Below are positions 1 to 6,343 of a DNA stretch of 9,652 nt, one piece after another (position 1 is the stretch's first letter; every line of letters begins with the position of its first letter). The DNA comes from Aromatoleum sp. (GTDB taxonomy: Bacteria > Pseudomonadota > Gammaproteobacteria > Burkholderiales > Casimicrobiaceae). A program made the translations under genes and the position numbers. Below the pieces are notes generated by a model. The model made no database searches, was not told the DNA's origin, and saw only the letters and a list, made by a program, of their open reading frames with translations. Location: assembly GCA_010365205.1 (NCBI GenBank), contig JAAFGU010000075.1:1-9652 (forward strand), in the 5' to 3' direction.

Positions 1-1550
1 GCACCGCTGCCTGCGAGTTGATCGAACAGAGCGCATCCGCGCGCGGGATCTCCGCTGTCCCACCAAGCATTGGCAAGATCGATCAGCTTTTCCCGGGTGC
101 GCGGATGCTCCGCGCCGTGGCGCTCGACGGAAAGGGCGACGACGCGCTCGAGCACTGTGCGCGCTTCGGCGGCCCTGCCCTCGAGCAGGTACCATGACGC
201 CAGATTGTCGGCAGCCAGGAGCGCTCGCGGCGAGTCCGCGCCGAGGCGGGTGCGCAGCGCGGCCTCGACCCGGACCTGCCACTCGAGCGCCTCGCCCACG
301 CGGCCCGATGATTTCAGCACGTATGCGAGGAATTCGATCGTGTTCAGCGTTTCCAGATTCGTTTCGCCGAGCTCGGCCACGTACCATGTGTACGCGCGTT
401 GGGCGGCGGCCAGCGCCTCCGGCAACTCGCCGCTTTCGACATCGGCGAGGGCGAGCGTACGCAGCAGACGCACGCTGTTCCAGTGATCGGCGCCCAGATC
501 GGTGACGGCAGCGCCATAACGGTCGCGCAGGATCTGCGCGGCGTACGCCGGTTGGCCGAGGTCGATCGCGATGCTGGCAAGGGTCTCGACGCCCTGCAGC
601 GTTACCGGGTGGGTTTTGCCAAGAACGGCCGTCGTCCGCGTGACCAGAGTTCCGAGCGCCGCAAACGCAGGTTCGGCGGCATTCGCTTCCGAACGCAAGC
701 CGAGAAGCCGGATCTGGTTGGCCAGCACTTCCGGCGCATCCGCAGCGAAGCTCGCCCCGAGCGCGATATCGAGCGATTCGCGTTCGACGATCGCCGGCTG
801 CAGGTCGCCGCGCCACGACATCAGCCGAGCTCCGGCATCTCTGGCACGGAGCACCGCGGGATGCGAACTCGGAAGTGCGCTCTCGAGATAGCCCCGTGCC
901 CTGGCAACCAACGGCGACGCGCGCTCGAATTCGCCGGTATCCAGCGCCATGAAGGCGCCTTCGAGCATTTGCAGCGCGGTGACGACGTCGAGTTCGGCTT
1001 CCGTCGCAGCGACGACCGCCGGCCAGGCGCGCTTCAAGGCTTGGCCGGGATGCCCGGCAAGATTTCGCGCGCGCGCCGCGGAGATCTCGATCCCGCGGCG
1101 ATAGGAGGCGCGCACGCGTCCGTAGTCGCCGAAAGGCGCAGGCGCGGCAACATCGAAGCGGACGACGACCGCCGCAAGGTCGCAGCCGTCGGACCATCGC
1201 CCCGTCAATCGGGCCGCGCGGTCGCCGTCGATCCAGGTCAGCGTTCCGCCGGATTCGGTCGTCCAGCGACGCCCGTCGCCTTCCGCCGTGTCCGGCCGAA
1301 CTCGCGTCACCGCACGTCCGGCAATGTCGGCATACATTTCTTCGCCACCGGCATCGGTCGCCGCGGGTGCAAGCAGCCGGATCCGATCCACCGACGGATC
1401 CCGTCCCGCGCAGGTGCCCAACAGTTGGCCCGACACGATCGCGCCCTGCCGCGCCCAATGGCCGCCGCCTGGCTCCGCCGCGGTGGCCGCGCGAGACGCG
1501 GCAAGCAGGACCAGCGCGGCAACCACGCTACGGTTGTGTCCGATATTCAT
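1..1550 (-). CDS. Exported TPR-repeat protein (kinesin-light-chain-type repeats), 3' end beyond the left edge
   Basis: The minus-strand frame is open from an ATG at 1550-1548 to the left edge: 516 codons without a stop. Residues 1-25 form a signal peptide (Arg near the start, hydrophobic core VVAALVLLAAS, likely cleavage after ATA or ATAA), so the protein is probably periplasmic, secreted or anchored outside the cytoplasm. Residues about 30-190 hold a Gly/Asp-rich domain with several Trp and Cys that I do not recognise. From residue 226 there are seven back-to-back units of exactly 42 residues, starting at 226, 268, 310, 352, 394, 436 and 478. The clearest begin with LG-x-x-(H/S)-P and carry an LA..y...G...EA core, the signature of TPR_12/kinesin-light-chain repeats, which bind partner proteins. 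No catalytic domain is visible. The missing C-terminus could hold one, since TPR arrays of this type often precede CHAT peptidase domains. No clear Shine-Dalgarno precedes the ATG; the signal peptide decides the start. Confidence 0.85.
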   Translation of the reverse strand, partial: MNIGHNRSVVAALVLLAASRAATAAEPGGGHWARQGAIVSGQLLGTCAGRDPSVDRIRLLAPAATDAGGEEMYADIAGRAVTRVRPDTAEGDGRRWTTESGGTLTWIDGDRAARLTGRWSDGCDLAAVVVRFDVAAPAPFGDYGRVRASYRRGIEISAARARNLAGHPGQALKRAWPAVVAATEAELDVVTALQMLEGAFMALDTGEFERASPLVARARGYLESALPSSHPAVLRARDAGARLMSWRGDLQPAIVERESLDIALGASFAADAPEVLANQIRLLGLRSEANAAEPAFAALGTLVTRTTAVLGKTHPVTLQGVETLASIAIDLGQPAYAAQILRDRYGAAVTDLGADHWNSVRLLRTLALADVESGELPEALAAAQRAYTWYVAELGETNLETLNTIEFLAYVLKSSGRVGEALEWQVRVEAALRTRLGADSPRALLAADNLASWYLLEGRAAEARTVLERVVALSVERHGAEHPRTREKLIDLANAWWDSGDPARGCALFDQLAGSG

Positions 1551-1596
1551 AAATGGTTATGCTACCCGCGCAGTCCAACCATCAGGGAGGGTTGTC
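1551..1596. promoter_or_regulatory. Divergent intergenic spacer with an inverted repeat and weak promoter-like hexamers
   Basis: These 46 bases separate two divergent starts and must hold most of the transcription signals for both, unless promoters lie inside the genes. An inverted repeat, ATGGTT (1553-1558) and AACCAT (1577-1582), is separated by 18 bases and could be an operator. TATGCT at 1558-1563 is a poor -10 candidate for the rightward gene, with TTGTGT at 1534-1539 as a weak -35. None of these matches is strong; a six-base repeat can occur by chance. Confidence 0.3.
1584..1591 (+). promoter_or_regulatory. Strong ribosome binding site of the 87-residue protein
   Basis: The sequence AGGGAGGG ends five bases before the ATG at 1597. 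It is the best Shine-Dalgarno sequence in the window; the other genes here start without an obvious one. It fixes the start of the small gene and suggests efficient translation. Confidence 0.7.
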
Positions 1597-1860
1597 ATGG
1601 CAACCAGGAAACCGGCGGCAACAGCGTCCACGGCGGTGAAATTCTCGGTGTCTCACGGCAGCAAGGGCGGCGAACGCATCGTCACGCTCCATCTGCCCGG
1701 CCAGAAGGCCGTGATCGCCGTGAATATCGACCTCGACGAAGTCATTGTCCTGTATCCGGCGCAGAAGGGCGTGTTCACCAATCCGCAGAAGCTTCTGAAG
1801 ACGGTCACCCGCGGCGCCTCGAAAAGCCCCGATGGTCGCCCGAATTGGAAGCCCAACTAG
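1597..1860 (+). CDS. Small hypothetical protein (87 aa)
   Basis: The ATG at 1597 follows a strong Shine-Dalgarno sequence and the frame ends at TAG 1858-1860. The frame extends further upstream, but that part overlaps the divergent gene and has no comparable ribosome binding site. I do not recognise the family. The N-terminus is Ala/Thr/Lys-rich (residues 1-14) with no signal peptide. The middle (15-60) alternates hydrophobic residues with Gly and charged residues (ERIVTLHLPG, KAVIAVNIDLDEVIVLYP), suggesting a small beta-rich fold. The tail (61-87) is basic and ends in a Gly/Pro/Trp-containing stretch. There is no Cys and no transmembrane segment, so a cytoplasmic soluble protein is likely. 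The gene lies between two genes for exported proteins and 70 bases before the metallopeptidase start, so co-transcription with the latter is plausible. The coding call is firm; the function is unknown. Confidence 0.8.
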   Translation: MATRKPAATASTAVKFSVSHGSKGGERIVTLHLPGQKAVIAVNIDLDEVIVLYPAQKGVFTNPQKLLKTVTRGASKSPDGRPNWKPN

Positions 1861-1930
1861 CCTCAGGACGCGCGGACAGCGTGTGAACGCGCGGCGACCG
1901 GACGTCGTTCTGCATTCGTACCGCGGCGCG

Positions 1931-3688
1931 ATGCGCTGCGTGCTCGCGGGTGCGTTGGCGCTTGCCGCCAGCGCTCCCGGAAGCGCGCAGGAGCGAACCG
2001 CTTCCGCTCCGCCGCAGGACGTGACGTCGCTCCTGAAATCGGTCAACCGATCCGAGGGCGGCACGCTGACCGCCTCAGAGGCGGGCACGTTGACGCCCGC
2101 CGCCCTCGAGCAGTATCGCCGCCTGCGTGCGGCCCCCTACGTCGGCAAACAGATGCGCGTCGTGCACATCGACATGGCGGAAGTCGACCGCATTTTTCTC
2201 AAGGTCGGACCACCCGGTGAGCGCATTTCGCTTCGACTCTTCGCCGACACGCCCATCGTGCTGTCGCCACGCTTCCGGGAATTGCTGAACCGTCGGGAGG
2301 AATCGGCGAAGGCCGGAGGTCGCGCCTGGCTCGGCACCGCCGAGGTCCCCGGCAAGGGCGCGCCCGCCGCTTCGGCGAGCCTCTATTGGGGCGACAACTA
2401 TCTGTACGGAACCTTCGAGATCCTCGGCACGCCGCTGCGCATCGTTCCGCTCGGGGACGGGTTCCACGCGATTTACGTGGTCGACGCGCGCGGACTCCCC
2501 CGCGAACATCCGGCAAAACCGCGTGTCGCGGTTAAGGCGACGTCAGCGGAACGGCCGAACGCGACGCGGATACCGCCGGTCCCGCCGCCGAAAGCAGGGC
2601 CCGGCGCGGGGAGACCGCCTGCGGGTCCGGCCCGGGCAGCGGACGGAACGCTGGTCGAATTCTCGGCAGACGATCCGCCTCCTCTGCCGGGACGGCCGGC
2701 CTCGTTGCTTCCCGCGGGCAATGTCGTCCGCGAGGCGGGGACCGGCGCCGTCGTCATCACCGTCGCCGTCGCGTTCACCGACGAAGCCGCGAAACTCGAA
2801 CTGCAGCGTCTCAACAAGCCGGACTCGGAGGAGCCTTCGGTCCTGATGAACTTTGCGCAGAAGGAACTCGACCGCGTCAATCAGGCGTTCCTGCGCAGCG
2901 GCATCAAGGTCAAGCTGGTGCCGGTCAAGGCCGCGCGGGTCGGCATCAAGGAACCGTCGGCCCAGGCGCTGGCCGACCGCCACTACACCAACGGCTTTGA
3001 TGATTATCAGTGGAGCCTCACGCCGGCGTCGCTGCCCAATGCCGACGGGCTCCACTGCTGGTGGGGCAAGGCGCCCGCCGCCAACGTGTTGCTGCTGTTC
3101 GGGCGCTTCGGCGACAATCCGCCTGCGGGCACACCGATTTCCGGTTACTGCGGAGTGACGGCGCGGCCGACCGGTACGGTGGTCGAAGGGCCGAATCCGG
3201 ACGACAATCCGACGATCGCGTCGCTGCTCGACGAAGCGGGCCCGGGGTTTGCGCCGGGCACGTTTGGCTACTCGGTGGTCCGGATGTCCTGCACCGAGCT
3301 TCTTTCGACCGTGCACGAGATCGGGCACCTGTTCGGCGCGGACCACGAGCGGCCTCGCGACGTCGGCCCGCCGATTCGCTACAAGGCGCCCGGCAAGAAC
3401 GGCCAATCTGTGACGACATCCTTCGGTTTCGGGACGCAGATTCAATCCGCGCCGAATACCGCGTTGACGGTCATGGCGATGGGCACCGGCGACGCTGGGC
3501 GCGAACACCGCCAGCCGGTCTATTCGACGGCGACGACGCCGCCGCCTCCGATGCTGTTGCCGCCTCCGGCCCCCGGCGCGCAGCCGCTGAAGTGGGGAAC
3601 GCGCACCGCCGACAACGCGCGCTTGATCAACATGATGGCACCCTATTTCTCCCGTCATGTGCCGCCCTCCTGCAATCCGGTTCCCTGA
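1931..3688 (+). CDS. Secreted zinc metallopeptidase, metzincin (reprolysin-like, M12-type)
   Basis: This is a predicted exported zinc endopeptidase of 585 residues. Residues 1 to about 20 form a signal peptide (core CVLAGALALAASAPGSA, cleavage before QERTA). Residues about 70-190 resemble the propeptide that precedes many bacterial metzincins. A Pro/Gly/Ala-rich linker (about 214-237) leads to the catalytic domain. That domain has HEIGHLFGADH at 462-472: zinc ligands H462, H466 and H472, catalytic E463, and the metzincin glycine G469. A Met-turn (VMAMG, Met 515 or 517) is followed by R-x-PVYS, as in reprolysin-like enzymes, where a loop then runs to the final helix. A Pro-rich stretch (about 537-551) separates the Met-turn from the C-terminal NARLINMMAPYF segment. 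Four Cys in the catalytic half may form disulfides. The substrate is unknown. An in-frame GTG at 1883 would add 16 residues to the n-region, and the frame is open to 1832; I prefer ATG 1931 for the compact signal peptide, but no start has a good Shine-Dalgarno. Confidence 0.88.
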   Translation: MRCVLAGALALAASAPGSAQERTASAPPQDVTSLLKSVNRSEGGTLTASEAGTLTPAALEQYRRLRAAPYVGKQMRVVHIDMAEVDRIFLKVGPPGERISLRLFADTPIVLSPRFRELLNRREESAKAGGRAWLGTAEVPGKGAPAASASLYWGDNYLYGTFEILGTPLRIVPLGDGFHAIYVVDARGLPREHPAKPRVAVKATSAERPNATRIPPVPPPKAGPGAGRPPAGPARAADGTLVEFSADDPPPLPGRPASLLPAGNVVREAGTGAVVITVAVAFTDEAAKLELQRLNKPDSEEPSVLMNFAQKELDRVNQAFLRSGIKVKLVPVKAARVGIKEPSAQALADRHYTNGFDDYQWSLTPASLPNADGLHCWWGKAPAANVLLLFGRFGDNPPAGTPISGYCGVTARPTGTVVEGPNPDDNPTIASLLDEAGPGFAPGTFGYSVVRMSCTELLSTVHEIGHLFGADHERPRDVGPPIRYKAPGKNGQSVTTSFGFGTQIQSAPNTALTVMAMGTGDAGREHRQPVYSTATTPPPPMLLPPPAPGAQPLKWGTRTADNARLINMMAPYFSRHVPPSCNPVP

Positions 3689-3690
3689 TC

Positions 3691-3715
3691 GCCTCGCCGC
3701 GCGGCGCTGAGGTTT
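3691..3715 (+). terminator. Possible weak hairpin terminator after the metallopeptidase gene
   Basis: Just after the metallopeptidase stop, CCTC (3692-3695) can pair with GAGG (3709-3712), and GCC (3696-3698) with GGC (3703-3705) around a GCGC loop, leaving a three-base bulge. Only three T follow. The stem is plausible, but the short T tract makes intrinsic termination doubtful; it might instead attenuate readthrough into thiS, 18 bases further on. Confidence 0.25.
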
Positions 3716-3732
3716 CGCGCGGCAACTGGACC

Positions 3733-3939
3733 ATGCCCGACATTTCGCTCAACGGCAGGCCGCGCGGCCTTTCGCCCGGCGCTTCGACGGTCATGGACCT
3801 CGTGCGCGAACTCCAGCTCGAAGGCAAGCGGATCGCCGTCGAGCGAAACGGCGAGATCGTTCCCCGGAGCCGCTACAAGGAGACGCAACTCGTCGACGGC
3901 GACAAGCTGGAAATCGTGGGTGCCGTCGGCGGCGGCTGA
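3733..3939 (+). CDS. thiS: Sulfur carrier protein ThiS
   Basis: ThiS is a small ubiquitin-fold protein whose C-terminal glycine is adenylated and converted to a thiocarboxylate; it hands this sulfur to ThiG for assembly of the thiamine thiazole ring. The 68-residue product has the usual family length and ends in VGGG, giving the required terminal Gly-Gly. It also shows the standard features of the family: an N-terminal strand with NG (ISLNGRP), the short helix MDLVRELQLEG, then RIAVERNGEIVPRS and the D-x-LEIVGAVGGG strand. ATG 3733 is the natural start because it places the first beta strand at the N-terminus; no strong Shine-Dalgarno is visible. It lies 44 bases after the metallopeptidase and 26 bases before thiG, with which it almost certainly forms a unit. 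The activating enzyme (ThiF/MoeB) and the glycine-oxidising enzyme (ThiO or ThiH) are not in this window. Confidence 0.95.
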   Translation: MPDISLNGRPRGLSPGASTVMDLVRELQLEGKRIAVERNGEIVPRSRYKETQLVDGDKLEIVGAVGGG

Positions 3940-3952
3940 TCCGCCAACGGCG

Positions 3953-3958
3953 TAAAAT
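3953..3958 (+). promoter_or_regulatory. TAAAAT, -10-like element close to the thiG start
   Basis: TAAAAT matches the -10 consensus at five of six positions and ends seven bases before the thiG ATG, in a GC-rich setting where A/T runs stand out. No convincing -35 lies 16-18 bases upstream. If it is active, the transcript would be nearly leaderless. It may instead simply keep the thiG start region unstructured for translation. Confidence 0.3.
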
Positions 3959-3965
3959 CGCGCCC

Positions 3966-4778
3966 ATGAACGCTCCGCACATGCCCGCTCCCGCAATCGC
4001 CGATCCGCTGATCATCGCGGGCCGCGCATTCCGCTCACGCCTGCTCGTCGGCACCGGCAAGTACCGGGATTTCGTAGAGACGCGCGATGCGATCGTCGCG
4101 TCCGGGGCCGAGATCGTCACCGTCGCCATCCGCCGCACGAACATCGGCCAGGACCCGAACGCGCCGTCGCTGCTGGACGCGGTGCCGCCGTCCGAATTCA
4201 CGTATCTGCCGAACACCGCCGGCTGCTACTCCGCCGACGACGCGGTGCGCACGCTGCGGCTTGCGCGCGAATTGCTGGACGGACATGCGCTGGTGAAGCT
4301 CGAGGTGTTGGGCGACCCGCACACGCTGTTCCCCAACGTCAGGGAAACGCTCAAAGCCGCGGAGACGCTGGTCAAGGACGACTTCCAGGTGATGGTCTAC
4401 ACGTCCGACGATCCGATCATCGCGCGCGAACTGGAGGCGATCGGCTGCGTCGCGATCATGCCGCTCGCCTCGCTGATCGGGTCCGGCATGGGCATTCTCA
4501 ATCCGTGGAACCTGAAGCTGATCATCGAAGCGGCGAAGGTGCCGGTGTTAGTCGATGCCGGCGTGGGCACCGCGTCGGACGCGGCGATCGCGATGGAGCT
4601 GGGCTGCGCCGGCGTGCTGATGAACACGGCGATCGCGCTGGCTCAGGATCCGGTGCGGATGGCGCGGGCGATGAAGCTCGCCGTCGTCGCCGGGCGCGAG
4701 GCCTTTCTCGCCGGAAGAATGCCGCGCAAGCTCTACGCGGCGAGTCCGAGCTCGCCGAGCTCCGGTCTCATCGGCTGA
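3966..4778 (+). CDS. thiG: Thiazole synthase ThiG
   Basis: ThiG condenses 1-deoxy-D-xylulose 5-phosphate, the ThiS thiocarboxylate and dehydroglycine into the thiazole phosphate of thiamine. It is a cytoplasmic TIM-barrel enzyme. The 270-residue product is full length for the family. It shows an N-terminal DPLIIAGRAFRSRLLVGTGK segment, then TNIGQDPN, the loop LPNTAGCY, and ALVKLEVLGD, in which K111 is the expected Schiff-base lysine for the sugar phosphate. These are followed by VMVYTSDDP, MPLASLIGSGMGILNP, the phosphate-binding VLVDAGVGTASDAA, and GVLMNTAIALAQDP. The ATG at 3966 is used; a second ATG at 3981 would remove five residues outside the conserved core. No Shine-Dalgarno is obvious, but an A/T-rich element precedes the start. 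The stop codon overlaps the next start by one base (TGATG), indicating translational coupling with the exported protein gene downstream. Confidence 0.97.
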   Translation: MNAPHMPAPAIADPLIIAGRAFRSRLLVGTGKYRDFVETRDAIVASGAEIVTVAIRRTNIGQDPNAPSLLDAVPPSEFTYLPNTAGCYSADDAVRTLRLARELLDGHALVKLEVLGDPHTLFPNVRETLKAAETLVKDDFQVMVYTSDDPIIARELEAIGCVAIMPLASLIGSGMGILNPWNLKLIIEAAKVPVLVDAGVGTASDAAIAMELGCAGVLMNTAIALAQDPVRMARAMKLAVVAGREAFLAGRMPRKLYAASPSSPSSGLIG

Positions 4779-5455
4779 TGCCCGCGCGTTCGCCACACCG
4801 CGCCGTGCTGGCGGCGGGGTTTGCGCTGGGCACGCTGCTCGTGGCGTCGGCGCTCCACGCCGCACCGATGACGCCGCAGGAAATCGTGACGGTTTGCGCC
4901 GAAGCCGAAGATCCGGCGCACTGCGGGCGCCTGGTAGAAACGGTGCAGTTGAAGCGCCTGCCCTCGCTCGCCAGCCGCGAGGGGACGGCGCTGAAGGTTG
5001 GGTTGTTCCCCGAAGGCGCGGCGACCTTCAACGACACCGATGCGCTCAACGGCGGCCGCACCTACAGCCTGTGGGATTTCCTGAGCGAGATCAACGCGGC
5101 GCTGCTCTACACAACCGACGGCGACAGCATCGGCTTTCTGCTGCTGCAGCGGACCAACGGTCGCAGCCTAGAGCTGCCGTCGGAACCGACGGTGTCGCCC
5201 GACCGGCAGCGCCTCGTCACCGCCGATTTCTGCGCGACGCGCTGCGCGAACGAACTCGCCGTCTGGCGGGTCGCCCGCGATGGCGTGCGCAAGGAATACG
5301 TATGGTCGCCGAAAGCGGCGTGGGCCAATGCGACGGCGACGTGGAAGGCGTCGGACACGGTCGCCGTCGAGTACACAACTGCCGATGGCGCGAAACCGGC
5401 GACGCTCGAGCGGCGCCTGTCCGATAACGGCTGGCAGCGGCCGAATGCTAAATGA
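4778..5455 (+). CDS. Hypothetical exported protein with four cysteines (225 aa)
   Basis: The frame starts at ATG 4778, overlapping the thiG stop by one base, and ends at TGA 5455, overlapping the trmB start by four. Residues 1-28 are a signal peptide: basic MPARSPHR, hydrophobic VLAAGFALGTLLVASA, cleavage after LHA. The mature part of about 197 residues is probably periplasmic. It contains exactly four Cys in two pairs, C40/C49 (within VCAEAEDPAHC) and C152/C156 (FCATRC), which suggests two disulfides. The mature part has no further membrane segment and no lipobox. The sequence reads as an alternating beta-rich fold (DSIGFLLLQRTNGR, DTVAVEYTTADG). I do not recognise the family. Nothing in it suggests thiamine metabolism or tRNA methylation, so its place in this run may reflect shared expression rather than shared function. 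Other in-frame starts upstream lie inside thiG and would lose the signal peptide position. Confidence 0.85.
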   Translation: MPARSPHRAVLAAGFALGTLLVASALHAAPMTPQEIVTVCAEAEDPAHCGRLVETVQLKRLPSLASREGTALKVGLFPEGAATFNDTDALNGGRTYSLWDFLSEINAALLYTTDGDSIGFLLLQRTNGRSLELPSEPTVSPDRQRLVTADFCATRCANELAVWRVARDGVRKEYVWSPKAAWANATATWKASDTVAVEYTTADGAKPATLERRLSDNGWQRPNAK

Positions 5456-6201
5456 GGCGGCGTGACGCGGCGGGCGTCGTGCCGATGAGCGTTACGCCGG
5501 CCGCCCCCGAGGTCGATGCCGCCGAGAATCTGCGGCACCGGCGTCCGGTGCGCAGCTTCGTGCTGCGGCAGGGCCGGATGTCGCCGGCGCAGCAACGCGC
5601 GCTCGATACGCTGCTGCCACGCTACGGCCTGCCGTTCCAGGCGACGCCGCCCGATTACGACCGCGCTTTCGGCCGTACCGCGCCGCGCGTGCTCGAGATC
5701 GGCTGCGGAATGGGCGAGACGACGGCCGCGATCGCGCGGGCGCAGCCCGAGCGCGATTTCATCGGGATCGAAGTCCACTCTCCCGGCGTCGGCAGTCTGC
5801 TGAAGCGGATCGACGAGCTCGGTCTTTCCAATCTTCGGATCGTCCAGCACGACGCGGTCGACGTCGTCGCCGCGATGATCCCGCTCGATTCGCTCGCCGG
5901 AATCCACGTGTTCTTCCCGGACCCGTGGCCGAAAAAACGCCACCACAAGCGGCGTCTGCTGACGAGCGTCTTCGCACACGAGCTTGCGCTGAGGCTCGCG
6001 CCGGGCGGGTATCTGCATGTGGCGACCGATTGGGAAGAATACGCGCAGGAGATTCTCGCCGCGCTCGCCGCCGAACCGCTGCTCACGAATACGGTGGAAG
6101 AATATGCGCCGCGTTCCGGCTATCGTCCGCTCACCAAGTTCGAGGCGCGAGGATTGAAGCTCGGGCACGGCGTATGGGACGTGATCTTCCGCCGGCGCTG
6201 A
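5452..6201 (+). CDS. trmB: tRNA (guanine-N7-)-methyltransferase TrmB
   Basis: TrmB uses S-adenosylmethionine to make m7G, typically at position 46 in the variable loop of tRNAs; it acts in the cytoplasm. The 249-residue product has the full set of family marks. These are the RSFVLRQGRMSPAQQ entry segment, the SAM-binding motif VLEIGCGMGE (80-89), and an acidic IGIEVHSPGVG strand. They continue with the hallmark FFPDPWPKKRHHKRRL beginning at residue 154, in which D157 and the basic residues sit at the catalytic and tRNA-binding site, then ATDWEEYA, and the C-terminal TKFEARGLKLGHGVWD (228-243). ATG 5452 overlaps the preceding stop as ATGA, which favours it. ATG 5485 would give a product 11 residues shorter beginning MSVTPAAPEVDA, and both are possible because conservation only begins around RHRRPVRSF. 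It is probably the last gene of the plus-strand run that starts at thiS. Confidence 0.96.
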   Translation: MRRRDAAGVVPMSVTPAAPEVDAAENLRHRRPVRSFVLRQGRMSPAQQRALDTLLPRYGLPFQATPPDYDRAFGRTAPRVLEIGCGMGETTAAIARAQPERDFIGIEVHSPGVGSLLKRIDELGLSNLRIVQHDAVDVVAAMIPLDSLAGIHVFFPDPWPKKRHHKRRLLTSVFAHELALRLAPGGYLHVATDWEEYAQEILAALAAEPLLTNTVEEYAPRSGYRPLTKFEARGLKLGHGVWDVIFRRR

Positions 6202-6343
6202 GCGGCGCGGATCGGGCCGAGCATGCCTGCGTAGAATCCCCGTTGAACGGGTCGCAAGCTTGCCCCTGCCCTCTTTCGCTCGGCCACCTTGACTTGTCCC
6301 GCGATCAACCGTCAATTCAGCGTTCCATCACGACCGCGCAAGC
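6202..6343 (+). promoter_or_regulatory. Spacer between trmB and the glycosyltransferase gene, with weak promoter-like hexamers
   Basis: These 142 bases hold no recognisable gene. TAGAAT at 6232-6237 matches the -10 consensus at five of six positions but lacks a -35. TTGACT at 6289-6294 is a good -35 match, followed 17 bases on by only a poor -10 (TCAATT, 6312-6317). A promoter for the downstream glycosyltransferase is expected here, because the gene content changes. No T-tailed terminator hairpin for trmB is visible. Confidence 0.3.

Noticed and set aside
399..1886. A long plus-strand open frame (about 495 codons) opposite the TPR gene
   Set aside because: Its product is Arg-rich with no domain logic, it also runs through the 87-residue gene in another frame, and the opposite strand gives a signal peptide and regular TPR repeats. 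It is a GC-rich antisense shadow.
2543..3658. A 371-codon minus-strand frame opposite the metallopeptidase
   Set aside because: The product is Arg/Gly-rich and low in complexity, while the plus strand encodes an intact zinc peptidase motif in this same stretch.
3689..3732. CTGAG near 3707-3711 upstream of thiS as part of a TPP riboswitch
   Set aside because: The 44-base spacer is far too short for a THI-box, and no second conserved segment or suitable stems are present.
6238..6252. CCCGTTGAACGGG as a trmB terminator hairpin
   Set aside because: The stem is only five pairs around a three-base loop and no T tract follows.
5107..6315. A 402-codon minus-strand frame opposite the exported protein and trmB
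   Set aside because: It runs across two well-supported coding genes on the other strand and shows no recognisable motif.
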